A stretch of DNA of 64,000 nt from Euclidia mi (GCA_944739405.2 OX123205.2:37654475-37718474); one strand, 5' to 3'. Shown: positions 1 through 10,697, counted from the stretch's first letter. Notes: a model not told the origin generated them from the letters alone. Program-made: numbers and translations.

Positions 1-117
1 ATCACTGCAGAAGACTGTCAAAAACAATGCAAACATGAGCGCCACATTGAAGACAAGCTTCGTGAAACAGATGGGTCTACGGATGCTGAAATGGACAGGT
101 TCATAAATTCATATTAG
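1..117 (+). CDS. Short open tail of unknown gene
   Basis: Frame 1 is open from the window edge to a TAG at 115-117 and gives 38 charged residues ending in RFINSY. It could be the last exon of a gene to the left or chance. I recognise no family, and a SINE fragment begins 80 bases downstream. Low confidence. Confidence 0.2.
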   Translation: MTAEDCQKQCKHERHIEDKLRETDGSTDAEMDRFINSY

Positions 118-197
118 AATTAAATTCTGAGTCTGATACAGAATATTACAGCAGTTACGAATCATCATAACATTGGCAGTCCACATGGATCATTCTT

Positions 198-262
198 ATA
201 GACTCACGCCTGTTTCCATGCAGGGGTAGGCAGAGGTGTAATATTACACCCACATTTATATC
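198..262 (-). mobile_element. SINE-B 3' fragment
   Basis: On the minus strand this reads TACACCTCTGCCTACCCC, a short loop, then ACAGGCGTGAG. This is the 3' module of the tRNA-derived SINE-B copies at 14398, 46013 and 47815. Only the 3' end remains, as expected for a 5'-truncated retroposed copy. Confidence 0.6.
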
Positions 263-1968
263 ACACATTCTTATTTAAAATAAATATGAAAATTAAATTT
301 GCAGTTTTTGTATTTGATAATTAGAACCTCACGTTGGCGTAATTATGATGCGTTTACCTTTATATATTAAATAGACAACATTTTTATTATAACTACTTAT
401 CTTCATAGGAAATTAGTTATTTCGTAAGAAAATAAATGTACATACATATAGCCATGCCAATATCAAGAGGTTTTGTTACGAACATTACTTCCAAATATTT
501 AATACGATCGCTTAGGCAATAAAAAAATAAGTACATTTTTAGCAATCATGTATATTTAAAATGGGAGTATTATACACCAAATATAACAACACAACGCCCA
601 GGTTGGCCAATCTAACAGCTAGAGGTAAAATAACTGTGAACGGACTATACTTCTGATACCTTTAATTCATCTGAGCCTGTAATTAATGATATTAATTGAT
701 ATCATACTAATCCAAGATCCCAGAGCCGCCAGACCTACGTCATCTTAGCAAAGCTGAAATTTTGAGGATTATTAGCATAATACGTTGTTTAAAGGTGTGC
801 CCGTAAGCACCGGTAATGAATGCATTCATAAATAGTTTATCAATTAAGATAATTTAAAGTAGGCTTTTACAATAATTGTAATTATCCTAACTTATTTAGG
901 CCAGTATAGCATTTCAAGTTTAGATCACAGACTAAAAACTGTAACAGTGATTAAGTTGTCATTTAGTGAATATTCGTTGTATCACTTTTAGGCCACTCTG
1001 GTGCTATCAATATGATCAATTTGAACTGGAATAAATCATAAACCCAATATTGTCAAAAAATTAGTTAGGCCACTATGGTTCTCATGGCCTCAATTGAAAC
1101 TAAAAACGTAGAAAATACGTAGGTAATAATTGTATGAATAAGTTTTTCCATAAGTTACGTTTATAGACGCTTCTAACACTTCAGGTATAATCTTGCCACT
1201 GTTCTTTCAGCTTTTTATAACCACTTGTTTCAGCTAAGTACATCTTATATAATAAGTATAAAAAATAGGTTGTTTGTGTAAATGAAATAAAATTGAATTC
1301 AAATAAAACTAATTTGTGGAATTAATCATGTCGTTTATTACAAAACAAGTAATCTAAGCCACAAGTGGCCAAATACAATAGTAACTGTTGAGCAAACAAA
1401 AACTAATGCCGCGTTTCCACGCTTGCCAAGGCTCGACATACATCCACAAGCACAAGCGTGTAAAGAGGGCGTTTGGCTTGGCTTGCGTGAGCTTGTGGAC
1501 GCTTGAACAGGATCCGGTCTAGTGTCGGTTTTTCGACACAGATCAAAGGGCGTTTGCGGCAAGCGCTTGCAATGCGTTCACAAGTTGGCATGCGCTTTGT
1601 AGCACAGATCACTACTACTGAGTAGCCGCTAGCCGCTGTGATCTCGCAACGAACGCACCTCTAGCTCTGTCTCAAAATGAGTGGCTGGTTGAACTTCTTT
1701 TGCCTGTCTGTTCCTTGCTTTTGCTTTACTTTACTTGTATTTCAAATAAAAGTAGGTTAAACCAAACGTGACTGCCTTCCGTGGTGTGGTACGGGATGCG
1801 CCGCGCGTCTGATCGCGCGCATTCATATAGGTACATACACTGCTCGCCCGCTCGAATTGTTTATATAAACAATTCAGTTTTGTAATAAACGTTATTAATA
1901 TTATACAATGTGTTAAACGACAGTAAATTAAACTTGTTACTTTTTTCTCGTTATAAAAGGCATTTAGA
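263..1968. other. Intergenic, no gene seen
   Basis: AT-rich DNA with stops in all frames. At about 1405-1625 a GC-richer patch repeats GCGTTT and GCTTG/CAAGC words on both strands; two minus-strand ORFs there (74 and 69 codons) follow that repetition and resemble no protein. The patch looks like an old repeat; I could not find its ends. Confidence 0.5.
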
Positions 1969-2362
1969 CAGTGGCGTAGCTACATAGGGGCTAGGCGGGG
2001 CAGTGCCCCGGGGCCCTCAAGCTCAAGGGGCCCTAGAGTCTTTACCCGAAAATCTTGATCGAACTGAATTTTTAATATTTCCCCCATCTCCAATTGTTAT
2101 TTTGTTAGTTGGTAGGTTCTATTTTGTTTTATTGTCCAATACCTACACCAAATATAAATAACCAAATGTAATTTACATATGTATGATGTTACTGTTTAAT
2201 ATTTTTATTGATGCAGTGCACGAAAAAGAGCTGGTGATAAAAGTGTAGCATTTTAAAAGTATTTGTATATTTAATATTTTTACTTGATAAAACGTAATCA
2301 GTTTAGATACCAATATGGGGACCCATTTTTGTTTTGCCCCAGGGCCCTTAGTTACGCCACTG
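1969..2362. mobile_element. hAT-type MITE with 8-bp TSD
   Basis: A 394-bp element begins CAGTGGCGTAGCTACATAGG and ends TTAGTTACGCCACTG, so its termini are inverted repeats starting CAGTGGCGTA. It is flanked by a perfect 8-bp direct repeat, CATTTAGA, at 1961-1968 and 2363-2370. The 8-bp duplication and CAGTGGCG tip are hAT-superfamily hallmarks. G/C-rich blocks lie just inside both ends (GGGGCCC words). There is no transposase ORF, so it is non-autonomous. Confidence 0.9.
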
Positions 2363-3331
2363 CATTTAGATAGTTATATAACGCTTAGGTAGTCACTAGG
2401 TATTTGAAAAAAATATATTCAAGCTTAAATTGTGAAGTATTCAGCGCAAACACGTAAAAAAGCGGCGAAAAAGCGCGCGCGCCGATTACGATTCGATAGC
2501 CGGGCGTCACGGTGAAAAACAAGTGACAACCCGTGCGTCAACGCAAGAGTAGGCAATTAACTCGCCGAGCGGCCTTAGTTAACCTATTATTCTTATTTTA
2601 CTATGCCTATACTATGTGTAATGATGGTTTAAATTGTTCCATCTATTCACTCCTAGATGGCGTAGCTGTTGAATACTGTGTCTGGGACGTACAGTACTCG
2701 CCAATCTTTATGGCCGCTCTGAATGTAGCCATCGGTACGAACTTGCGCATAGTACAGTCGGGTGGACATGTCATAACCAAGAAAATATATTGGTAATTAT
2801 TGAAAATTAAAATCTTCAGTTACGTTGTTAGATTAGCTATATTATATTGTTTAATTACATATTCAGTCAAATTCGAGTAATGGAAATTCAGTTAGGTGAA
2901 GGGACTTTTAAGCCTAGACTTCTTTCCTTCTTCATAAACGTTAATACGTCATACACTATTTTCCGTGTTTGGCGACGTAAAACATTAAAACGACCGCAAG
3001 GCATGATCAATGACAATGGTAACTATATCAGTACAAATAACAACAAGAAACAACGATAGCAACAAGAAACAATAGAGAAGTAACACTACGAAACTATTTT
3101 AAACGCGACGATACTGTCAGAGCTCAGCGAATATGTGAGTCGTGTACGAACGTAGCACACTCACACTAACGCGCGGGAGGCGAGGATGCTAGCGGGTGGA
3201 AGACTGCGCGCGCGGGCGTGCCCTGCCTCCACGCCCCGCGTACGTCCCGCTGATACCTGATTTTGTGTTCAGCGCAGCGCAATGCGGCTAGGTTCGGAGC
3301 GGCCATAAAGTTTGGCGAGTACTGTACGAGT
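2363..3331. other. GC-rich patches and an inverted repeat, no gene
   Basis: GC-rich blocks at about 2455-2560 and 3110-3330 interrupt AT-rich DNA. A roughly 40-bp stretch at 2689-2730 (GTACAGTACTCGCCAA...) recurs inverted at 3288-3326 with a few mismatches, so the segment between may be a small element with terminal inverted repeats. The ORF at 2533-2796 crosses the left arm and resembles no known protein. Confidence 0.45.
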
Positions 3332-3845
3332 TATGTTAACCGCATGAAGTTATAGATAAACATGGAGACCGCACTCCGAATACCTACTTGAAGCTCAAAT
3401 GATGTATCGCTATCTCGCTCACTGTGGTCATACCATCTCTTTTCAACCAACCACTGCCATATTGACAAGATTTACTTGACATATGGTGGCCAATGTTGCC
3501 ATATTACCAAATCCTTAGGAAATGGGATTATAATTCACTGTCACGCCAACCATGATTATAAGCGTTCGAGACCTACAATATTGGGAGTTTTAACAAGTGA
3601 TTGGATTTCAACTCTTGATTTAAATACACATTAATTGACCGTGTAAACTTCTGATTTGCTTAATATGTCGGCTCTTTTTAAGAGCTTACTCGGAGATTTT
3701 AATGAGAGGATAGCAATACTAAATCCACGCTAAAATGAGAGGTCAGACCACAGAGAGTGAGATAGAGAAATGTAGGTATTTGACTCAAGGCTTTGTTCCA
3801 GCTGTGGCCTCCATGTTTATCTATACCTTCATGGTTAACCGGTCC
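3332..3845. mobile_element. MITE-like element, ~100-bp inverted ends
   Basis: The first ~100 bases (from GTTAACCGCATGAAGTTATA at about 3335) match the reverse complement of the last ~100 (ending TTCATGGTTAACC at about 3842) with scattered mismatches. Shared blocks include ATAGATAAACATGGAG and TACCTAC. The ~300-bp centre is not repeated and has no ORF. I found no clear target duplication, so the superfamily is unassigned. Confidence 0.65.
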
Positions 3846-4307
3846 GTACAAATAGCGCTCGGATTGGCGCACTAGTACAGTTCAGTTCAGTTGAATAAAC
3901 ATAGCGATAACCATCGAGCGAAGGATTTGAAAAGGGAGTGAATCGTCGTGTGTTTTGTAGTGTGAAATAGTTTTTATTTTGATTGTTTTGGGGGGGGGGG
4001 GATGGGGGCAAGTACGCCAGCCAATGGCCTAGGGGGGGGACAGGTTGATATGGCAAATGAGAAAAGTATTGAGAAAAATACAAATTGTAGGGTTTTTTGC
4101 ATCTCTAGGAGGGGAGCTTCCCCCCCTGCCCCCTCTCGGCGACGCCCATGTTAGAGTGTAATTAAGTTGTTTGTGGTAAAAATAAAGTACAGTCTGAGTA
4201 GTGCATTTAATGTATCGCCGAACCCCAGCTCGTAACATATCCAAAATTTAAGTGAAAAATTATAATTACTCGGGCGCCTCATTAAAAGCTAAAATACAAA
4301 ACAAATC
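3846..4307. other. G-tract/C-tract segment
   Basis: A run of 12 or more G with further G5 and G8 runs lies at about 3988-4037, and a C-rich stretch follows at about 4115-4135. The right edge (GGCGACGCCCATG at 4138-4150) resembles a hAT-like tip, but I could not find a partner end. No gene. Confidence 0.4.
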
Positions 4308-4612
4308 TTGCCGGATATAGCAGAGATAGAGACTGGACATTTAATCGCAAGACGGGTGACCGAAAGCCGAGAAGTTAGAAGCCCTGAAGGAGAAAGGAGT
4401 GCCTGGGAAATACCTGACGGCGTTCAAGCCATGTACGCTGAATGCCGAACGCAAGTCCGATCCGCAGCTGGTATCACAGCCAGATTCGATGTGGCCGTAG
4501 GCTTGCACCAAGGGTCGGCTCTTAGCCCCTACCTCTTCCTGTTAATTATGGATGCTATATCATCGGACATACAGGAAGAGGCACCCTGGTGCATGCTGTT
4601 TGCCGACGACAT

Positions 4613-4650
4613 CGTTTCCACTCTCTGCTACTGGTAGCAGAGAGTGGAAA
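4613..4650. repeat. Perfect hairpin in RTE RT domain
   Basis: GTTTCCACTCTCTGCTAC, two bases, then its exact reverse complement. It follows the LFADDIV motif, introduces a stop after LCYW and shifts the frame, so it is a local inverted duplication inside the dead RTE copy. Confidence 0.8.
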
Positions 4651-4865
4651 CAAGAGTGGAACAGAAGCAAGCTGGAGGAGTGGCGGCTGAGATTGCAGAA
4701 TGTAGGCCTGAGAATAAGCAGAACCAAAACGGAATATATGTTCTGTGACTTTGGCGGTCTCCCCAGTCCTATACCGGTTACACTCGGCGGTACACCTCTA
4801 CGAGTATGCTCCGATTTCCGCTACCTAGGTTCACTCCTACAAGATAATAATAATAATAATAATAA

Positions 4866-5746
4866 GCCCCTCTGGGGCAGCCGTTATCTCATCATGAGAC
4901 TAACGCAATCTCAGAGGGTAGAGTAACAGCTTTCAAACATCACCTTCATCGTGTAATATAAACAAAAAATGTATTACAAGATGAAAAGAAAGCTTACAAC
5001 CGCAGGGCAGCTTTGTGGCGAGCTGAATGTGTGTGGCGACACTGCGGTCCCGAATGCTTCAGAGAGTCGGTCAGGGCCTCGTCTCCGGCTTGCCTTTATT
5101 GGCAGGCTGGATTGGATTTCCAAGAGTGCCCGCAGGACTCTCAACTCTGGCTTGCCTTGGTCGGCCGGCCAGAGGGAAGCCGCAAGAGCTATTAGCTCGG
5201 GGGTGGAAGTGTCATTCTCAAGGGCGTAACTACGGGGAAACCCGCTCCGGGCCTCCGTTGTCACGAGGCTCGCGATGGCGAAACCGGTGCCGCACCGCTC
5301 GGCACCCCTAGCCACTCGCACCGGTGTTGCCCTCTGGCTGCCTTTATGGCAGAGTTTGTTTGCTTTGGGCGGCTGCTTAGAGAGGGCCCATCTAGTGAGT
5401 TGGCGAGTCACCACCTGCCACGCGGACGGATGCTATAGGAGTATCACTGGCAGGTGCCGTTTTTTATCCATAGTATCATTATTACCAGTCCATTTAACAC
5501 CCATCCCCATAAACCAGTAAATTAGACTCCACATCATTGCAATAGTCCTACATTTGCTGCGGCTAGTCCATAGCTGTACTCAGTAGTGCAGTTGTGGAGG
5601 CTCCGCGGCATGTGTCCCATCTTATTTTAGATTAAAGTTCTCTACGGGCCTCTGCACGTTGGATCCATATCCCCGTGTAAGCCTCCCAAAGGACCGGTTA
5701 TTCTTCTAACACCATGTTAGAAGAATAGCCGTGAAAAAGAGACACA
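4866..5746 (+). mobile_element. Non-LTR element inserted in (AAT)n
   Basis: About 880 bases lie between two (AAT)n tracts (4846-4864 and 5747-5757) that belong to the tail of the surrounding SINE. The family recurs as a shorter copy at 41970-42300; both share AAGATGAAAAGAAAGCTTAC near the 5' side and a 3' block with CTCTGCRCGTT. The 3' end forms a hairpin, GGTTATTCTTCTAAC / GTTAGAAGAATAGCC (5697-5731). Target choice within TAA repeats is known for R4/Dong-type elements, but I see no diagnostic RT domain here, so the clade is unassigned. Several overlapping ORFs at 4969-5414 are not convincing proteins. Confidence 0.6.
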
Positions 5747-6013
5747 TAATAATAATATTCTACCACATTCACACATCACCATCTAGTCCCAAATTAAGCA
5801 GAGCTTGTACTATGTGTACTAGATAATGGATAAACATACATATATATTTATTTTTTTAGTAAATACATACATATTATACATAGAAACACCCAGACCAAGA
5901 CAAACATCTATGTTCATGCACACAAATGTTTGACTTGAGCGGGAATCGAACCCGCGACCTTCGACGTAGCAGTCGCTTACACTCCCGCTGCGCCAACCGG
6001 CCGTCAACGCAAT
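5745..6013 (-). mobile_element. SINE-A (tRNA-derived)
   Basis: The minus strand begins near 6011 with GGCCGGTTGGCGCAGCGGGA and carries a box-B-like GGTTCGATTCCCGC, then a body containing CATTTGTGTGCATGAACATA and an (ATT)n tail. Other copies lie at 15271, 20738 and 37751. The tail continues at 4846-4864, because a non-LTR element landed in the (AAT)n. The complete SINE insertion is flanked by CAAGAT. Confidence 0.85.
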
Positions 6014-6653
6014 CAAGATGACGGCGAAATTGATCGGGATGTTAGGCAAAGAATCAACGCAGGATGGATGAAATGGCGACAGGTCTCAGGCACAATATGC
6101 GACCACAAAATGCCTGTGAAATTAAAGGGCCGCATGTATAAGTCGGTTATAAGGCCTGTCGTGCTGTATGGAGCTGAGTGTTGGGCTACAATTAGATGGA
6201 TGAGAAACGATTGCATGTGGCAGAGATGAGAAGGATTACGATGGATGTGTGGAGTGACAAGAATGGACAGAATTAGGAATGATTACGTTAGAGGTAGTAT
6301 GAAAGTGGCGCCCATAGATGAAAAGATAACAGGGAGTCGATTGGGCTGGTATGGACATGTTATGTGGAGCGATGAGATGTATGTAGGTAAAACAGTTATG
6401 GATATGCATGTAGAAGGACGAAAAGGGAGAGGACGGACAATGAAAAGATGAATGGACTGTGTGAGGATGGATATGAAAGAGAAAGGGGTAAAGGATCGAA
6501 TGACTGGTGAAGTATGGAAGCCAAGGACATACTGCGCCGACCCCAAATAAATTGGGACCAGGGCAAGACAATGATGATGATGACTTCAAAACACATACCT
6601 ATCAGTAGATTTAAATTATTCCCGTAAGTATCTGTGATAAAGGTTCAATCAAT

Positions 6654-7379
6654 CAGCCTATCGCAGTCCACTGCTGGACATAGGCCTATCCCAACACGCG
6701 CCACAGTACACGGTCCTCAGCCTTCCGCATCCAGTCTGTCCCAGCCACCTTTTTCAGGTCGTCGGTCCACCTAGCCGGGGGCCGCCCTACCTTACGCTTG
6801 CCGAGACGTGGTCGCCACTCTAGGATACGCTTGATCCATCGGCCATCAGTCCTTCTACAGATATGGCCAGCCCACTGCCACTTGAGCCTACTGATTCTGT
6901 GAGCTATGTCGGATAACTTCGTTCCGGATTTTATCCTTCAAAGAGACGCCAAGCATAGCCCGTTCCATAGCTCGCTGCGTGACTTTTAGTTTGTGGACTA
7001 GTCCCACTGCGAGTGTCCACGTCTCGGCACCGTACGTCATAACAGGTAGGACGCATTGGTTGAAGACTTTGGTCTTCAGGCATTGCGGTAGGGGCGAAGA
7101 GAAAACTCGACGTAGCTTGCCAAACGCTGCCCAACCCAACTGGATCCTGCGGTCGATTTCTTTCTCGAAGTTGTTTCTACCAAGCTGGACTACTTGCCCA
7201 AGGTAGACATACGCTTGAACAACTTCGAGCATCGATCCGTTGACATAAACCGGTCCCGGCACAATGTGTTCGTTGAACATAATCTTGGTTTTATCCAAGT
7301 TCAAGCCGAGACCGACCCGTCGAGAGGCTCCATTTAGGCTGTGCAGCATCTCGCTCAGCTCTGCCAGGCTCTCTGCCAC
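6654..7379 (-). pseudogene. RTE reverse transcriptase, C-terminal part
   Basis: An open frame 6888-7379 starts just after the FADD region and contains GLGLNLDKTKIMF, YVYLGQVVQLG, VLPVMTYGAETW and LGVSLKDKIRNEVIR, which are the RT thumb and C-terminal extension. Similarity continues in another frame down to about 6654 (WAGHICRRTDGRW, then LGEAYVQQWTAIG and a stop), so another frameshift lies near 6900. Confidence 0.82.
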
Positions 7380-7626
7380 GATAACGATATCGTCGGCAAA
7401 CCGAAGGTGGGATATGTACTCGCCATTAATGTTGATGCCCCGTCCAGTCCAGTCCAGCGTCTTAAAGACGTCTTCGAGTGCGTTTGCAGTTGGTGAAGAG
7501 CTTAGGGGATATTACATCCCCCTGCCTCACCCCTCTACGCAACTCAATGGGACTGGTTTTATTGTCCTGGAGCTGGACGGTCATAGTGGCCGTGTCGTAC
7601 AAACATCTCAACACCTCGATGTAGCG

Positions 7627-8508
7627 CTAATCGATGCGACACAGCTGGAGAGCATCCAGAACCGCCCAGGTTTCGATGGAATCGAAGGCTTTCTCGTAGT
7701 CCACGAAAGCCATACACAGCAGCTGATTGTATTCGTTGGTCTTCTGTACAATCTGCCGAACAGTATGGATGTGGTCTACGGTGCTGTAGCCTTTTCGAAA
7801 CCCGGCTTGTTCCGGTGGCTGGAAATCGTCGAGTTTTCTGGCGAGGCGATTTGTTAGGACTCTCGAGAACAACTTGTAGACGTGACTCAGGAGTGAGATG
7901 GGTCCGTAGTTTTTCAGCAGGGTTTTGTCAGCTTTTTTGAAAAACAGAACCACCGCACTCCCACTCCACGCCTGAGGTGTTAGGCCTTGGTGGATAACAG
8001 AATTAAACAGGCTCGCCAGCTCTTTCAGAACTGCTGTCCCACCTGCTTTTAAGAGCTCTGTCAGTTGGGCTCTGTGGTCATCATCGCTGGGTCTCGTGGG
8101 TTTAGGCATCCGTGATGCGTACAAGTCCTTGTAGAAACTCTCAATTTCAGCGAGAATCTCGAACTTGGAGGTTACGGTTTTGCCATCCGCAGTATTGAGT
8201 TTCGACAGATGCATTCTACCAAGCTGGCGAGCGAAGACTTTGGTGCCTCGATTCTGTTCAAACGCAGCCGTAATGGCGCGGGTTTTGGAACATCGGAGGT
8301 CACGTCGCACCAGCTTCCGGATCTTCCGGTTTAGGTTTCTTCCATCTGTCGAAGACATCTGCGCATATGACATTCCCCGTCTTTGCCTCATAAGTTCGAG
8401 TCTCGTGCGAGAGTTTACTTTGCTTGTTAACGCTTTTTCCGGGAACCCTTCGAGACACATCCTGTAGCGTTTTGACCACAGCGTCGGTTTTCTCGTCAAC
8501 AGTGCCAT
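7627..8508 (-). pseudogene. RTE reverse transcriptase, N-terminal part
   Basis: A 293-codon frame overlaps the endonuclease frame by about 200 bases, which indicates a frameshift in this copy. It holds the RT thumb/finger lead-in (LFSRVLTNRLARKLDD), QAGFRKGYSTVDHI and the motif-A block FVDYEKAFDSIETW, then stops at 7627. Coding similarity continues in another frame as RRGVRQGDVISPKLF (about 7500-7550). It is a broken segment of one ancestral polyprotein, not a separate gene. Confidence 0.85.
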
Positions 8509-9499
8509 TGGTTTCCAGCAGTCCGAAACGGTTTTGAAGTTCCAGTTGAAACTTTTCGGATCCTACTGCTAGCTGAGGCGCAGTAGGTCTAAGAGTAGAC
8601 TTCATCATGCGAAGCCTCTCAGCTCTGATGTCTATATTTAGAGTGCCTCGGACAAGTCGGTGATCGCTACCGGTATTAAATCTGTTGATCACTGAGACGT
8701 CTCTAAATATATACCTCCGATCAGACATGATGAAGTCTATCTCGTTCCTTGTCACAGTATCGGGGCTTCGCCATGTCCACTTTCTATGAGGCTTCTTCTC
8801 AAAGAAGGAGTTCATTAAGAAGAGCCCCTGTGACTCCAGAAAGTTGACCAGCATTTGCCCCCTGTGATTTCGGCACCCCACGCCATAGGATCCGATTCTC
8901 GTTTCGCCGCGTTCTTGTACTCCCACTTTGGCATTAAAATCCCCCATAACAACGCTGTAGTGTGTCTTGGTGGAAAGATGTAGAGCCTTAGTAATGTCCT
9001 CATACATGGCTTCGACTATGTCATCGCAGTATGTCGAGGTCGGCGCATATACCTGTACCACCTTCAGGGAGTACCTGTCGGTGATCCTTAATATCAGGTA
9101 CGCTACCCGTGTCGACACACTGTTGATTTCTACAACGTTGTTAGCGCGAGATTTGCTAACGAGGAAACCGACACCGCCCTGAGAGGGCTGATCGCCTTCT
9201 CGAAAGTAGAACAGGTTTCCTGCCTCAAGGGTTATCGTGTCCTCATCCTGTCTTCGGACTTCAGACAACCCCAATATATACCAGTTTATATGACCTAGTT
9301 CTACTTCGAGTTCGGTGATGTGTTGGTCCAGCCGTAGAGAGCGTCCATTGTACGTAGCCAGGGTCAGTTTCTTGTGGTAGCCGTTTGCCGTAGCCCGGAG
9401 ATTCTTAGCACCCCCTGCCACGCTGTTACCGCGACCGCTACCGTAGTTGCGGACAGCGGGATTACCGGGAACTGGGGGCCTATTCGTTGGTGCGCTCAT
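8300..9499 (-). CDS. RTE endonuclease-domain ORF
   Basis: A 399-codon ORF from an ATG at 9499. After a basic, proline-rich N-terminus (about 45 residues), the apurinic-endonuclease-like fold runs about residues 46-270, with LATYNGRSL, GLSEVRRQ (catalytic Glu), VVQVYAPTS, VVMGDFNAKVG, RNEIDFIMSDRR and TGSDHRLVRG (catalytic Asp-His). All expected catalytic motifs are present. In RTE elements this domain nicks target DNA for target-primed reverse transcription. The reading frame shifts near 8300-8500 before the RT domain, so the last ~50 residues are probably out of frame. Confidence 0.88.
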   Translation of the reverse strand: MSAPTNRPPVPGNPAVRNYGSGRGNSVAGGAKNLRATANGYHKKLTLATYNGRSLRLDQHITELEVELGHINWYILGLSEVRRQDEDTITLEAGNLFYFREGDQPSQGGVGFLVSKSRANNVVEINSVSTRVAYLILRITDRYSLKVVQVYAPTSTYCDDIVEAMYEDITKALHLSTKTHYSVVMGDFNAKVGVQERGETRIGSYGVGCRNHRGQMLVNFLESQGLFLMNSFFEKKPHRKWTWRSPDTVTRNEIDFIMSDRRYIFRDVSVINRFNTGSDHRLVRGTLNIDIRAERLRMMKSTLRPTAPQLAVGSEKFQLELQNRFGLLETNGTVDEKTDAVVKTLQDVSRRVPGKSVNKQSKLSHETRTYEAKTGNVICADVFDRWKKPKPEDPEAGAT

Positions 9500-9699
9500 T
9501 GGGTGGTATTTGGCCTACTATACCGCGCTGGCCAGACGAGTTGGTATAGGGTTTGGTTTCAAGTTTTCCATCTCTTCGCAAATATATTATTCGCTTTTTT
9601 TGCAATTTCCTCAGTCGCCTTTTACGACACCCACGGAATGAAATGGGGTAGTGACACTTGTATTCTTTATCCGTCACTACACGAAATGTGATAAAGGTT

Positions 9700-10490
9700 A
9701 ACTTTACACTATTTAGTATTGATTGATTCCACACATCAAACAACACTTACCGGTTTGTAGGGCTGCACATGTAAATGTTAAAATACTCCAAAACAATTAT
9801 ACTATCACTCGATTGAAATTATTTCCGTAAGTATCATGTCACAAATAAAACGAAACACAGACACTTCTTTTAGTCATCCAAACATCATTGTGCTGTCACA
9901 CAAATAAAAAATAAATTCCAATTCACCTAAAAGGTATCCAGATTGCAATAAGCAATGTTTAATAATGAAATTTAACTTTAATTTCAATATGGCGCGTGCG
10001 CACCGCGCAATAAACTTAACTAATTCCGTCATATTTTTCACAATCGTGAGACGACTGACGAGTATCACATTCTCAATGAAGAAGTTCGTAACAAACAGCT
10101 ATCAAGTTGCCATGGCAACGCAACATTGTGTACGCACTCGTACACAGAGTCACTACTCCGTCTATCTTCCTCTTACTATTATTGAAAAAGAGCGATATAC
10201 CATACAAGTGTGAAAGTGTGCGACTTTTTAGTGAGATGTTATGCTTATTTGTCCTTATTGCGGTAGCCTAATGAGTGAATTTGGCAAATTATGTAATGTA
10301 AACACGCAAAACGCGTATTTTCTTAGTGTTTAAGGTGTATGGCCTTTACTACGGGCGCGGAACAGCTGACGCAAGAGTTACGACCTGTTCCAGTTTAGTC
10401 AAAACTAAATATTTGTCTAGTGATTAAACTACTGCTCGTATTGAACTGAAATTTGGTGTGGAGCTTTTAAATATCATGTACTATAATTAT
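9700..10490. other. Intergenic, no gene seen
   Basis: AT-rich. At 9812-9838 a 27-base stretch (GAAATTATTTCCGTAAGTAT) resembles 6612-6632 on the other side of the RTE, suggesting an older repeat pair. The ORF at 9965-10213 has no recognisable features. Confidence 0.45.
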
Positions 10491-10697
10491 CGTCGTATTA
10501 ACCCTGTATAAAGCTGAAGTTTGTTTGTTTTGTGCGTGCTAATCTCAGGAACTACTGGTCCTATTTGAAAAATTCTTTCAGTATTAGATAGCCCATTTAT
10601 CGAAAAAGGCTATAGGCGATATAACATCGCGCTATGAGCGACGGGAGTGGAGCAGTAGCTTTAAATAATGCGAGTGTAACCGCGGACATCCTCTAGT
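10491..10697 (+). mobile_element. Helitron-like fragment
   Basis: Contains GCTAATCTCAGGAACTACTG and AGATAGCCCATTTATCG, shared with 50278-50420, and ends in a GC-rich ACCGCGG hairpin region followed by CTAGT (10693-10697). A hairpin then CTAG is the usual Helitron 3' end. No helicase ORF. Confidence 0.55.

Larger units (their letters stand above)
4308..6596 (+). mobile_element. RTE-like LINE fragment, split by nested insertions
   Basis: Reverse-transcriptase coding occurs in two pieces. The first (4308-4845) contains GLHQGSALSPYLF and CMLFADDIV and ends FRYLGSLLQD. The second (from 6014) resumes QDDGEIDRDVRQRINAGW and runs to VVLYGAECWATIR, then decays. The join falls exactly at a duplicated CAAGAT (4840-4845 and 6014-6019), so 4846-6013 is a later insertion. 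The 3' end is near 6575 with (TGA)n. The 5' part, including the endonuclease, is missing. Stops and a local inverted duplication at 4613 make it non-functional. RTE assignment rests on motif similarity. Confidence 0.8.
6646..9686 (-). mobile_element. RTE LINE, near full length, 13-bp TSD
   Basis: A 3041-bp minus-strand element is bounded by a perfect TGTGATAAAGGTT at 6633-6645 and 9687-9699. From its 5' end (9686): a leader containing GTGGGTGTCGTAAAAGGCGA, an AP-type endonuclease (from 9499), a reverse transcriptase, and a C-terminal region ending near 6650 with a (TGAT)n-like tail. Length and domain order fit RTE elements (about 3.2 kb). At least two frameshifts split the protein, so this copy is not autonomous. 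A decayed relative lies at 55120-55830 and a 3' fragment at 18375-18560. Confidence 0.92.

Noticed and set aside
2533..2796. 87-codon plus-strand ORF
   Set aside because: No domain or splice context; overlaps an inverted-repeat arm.
4969..5414. Overlapping ORFs (86, 94, 60 and 146 codons) in the (AAT)n-nested element
   Set aside because: Mutually overlapping in several frames and without a recognisable domain; high GC alone explains the openness.
5940..6000. tRNA genes suggested by GGTTCGATTCCCGC-type box B sequences (also 14600, 15465, 17376, 37960, 46210, 48000)
   Set aside because: Each is the head of a SINE with a long unrelated body and a simple-repeat tail; cloverleaf pairing is incomplete.
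7264..7857. 197-codon plus-strand ORF
   Set aside because: Antisense shadow of the RTE on the minus strand.
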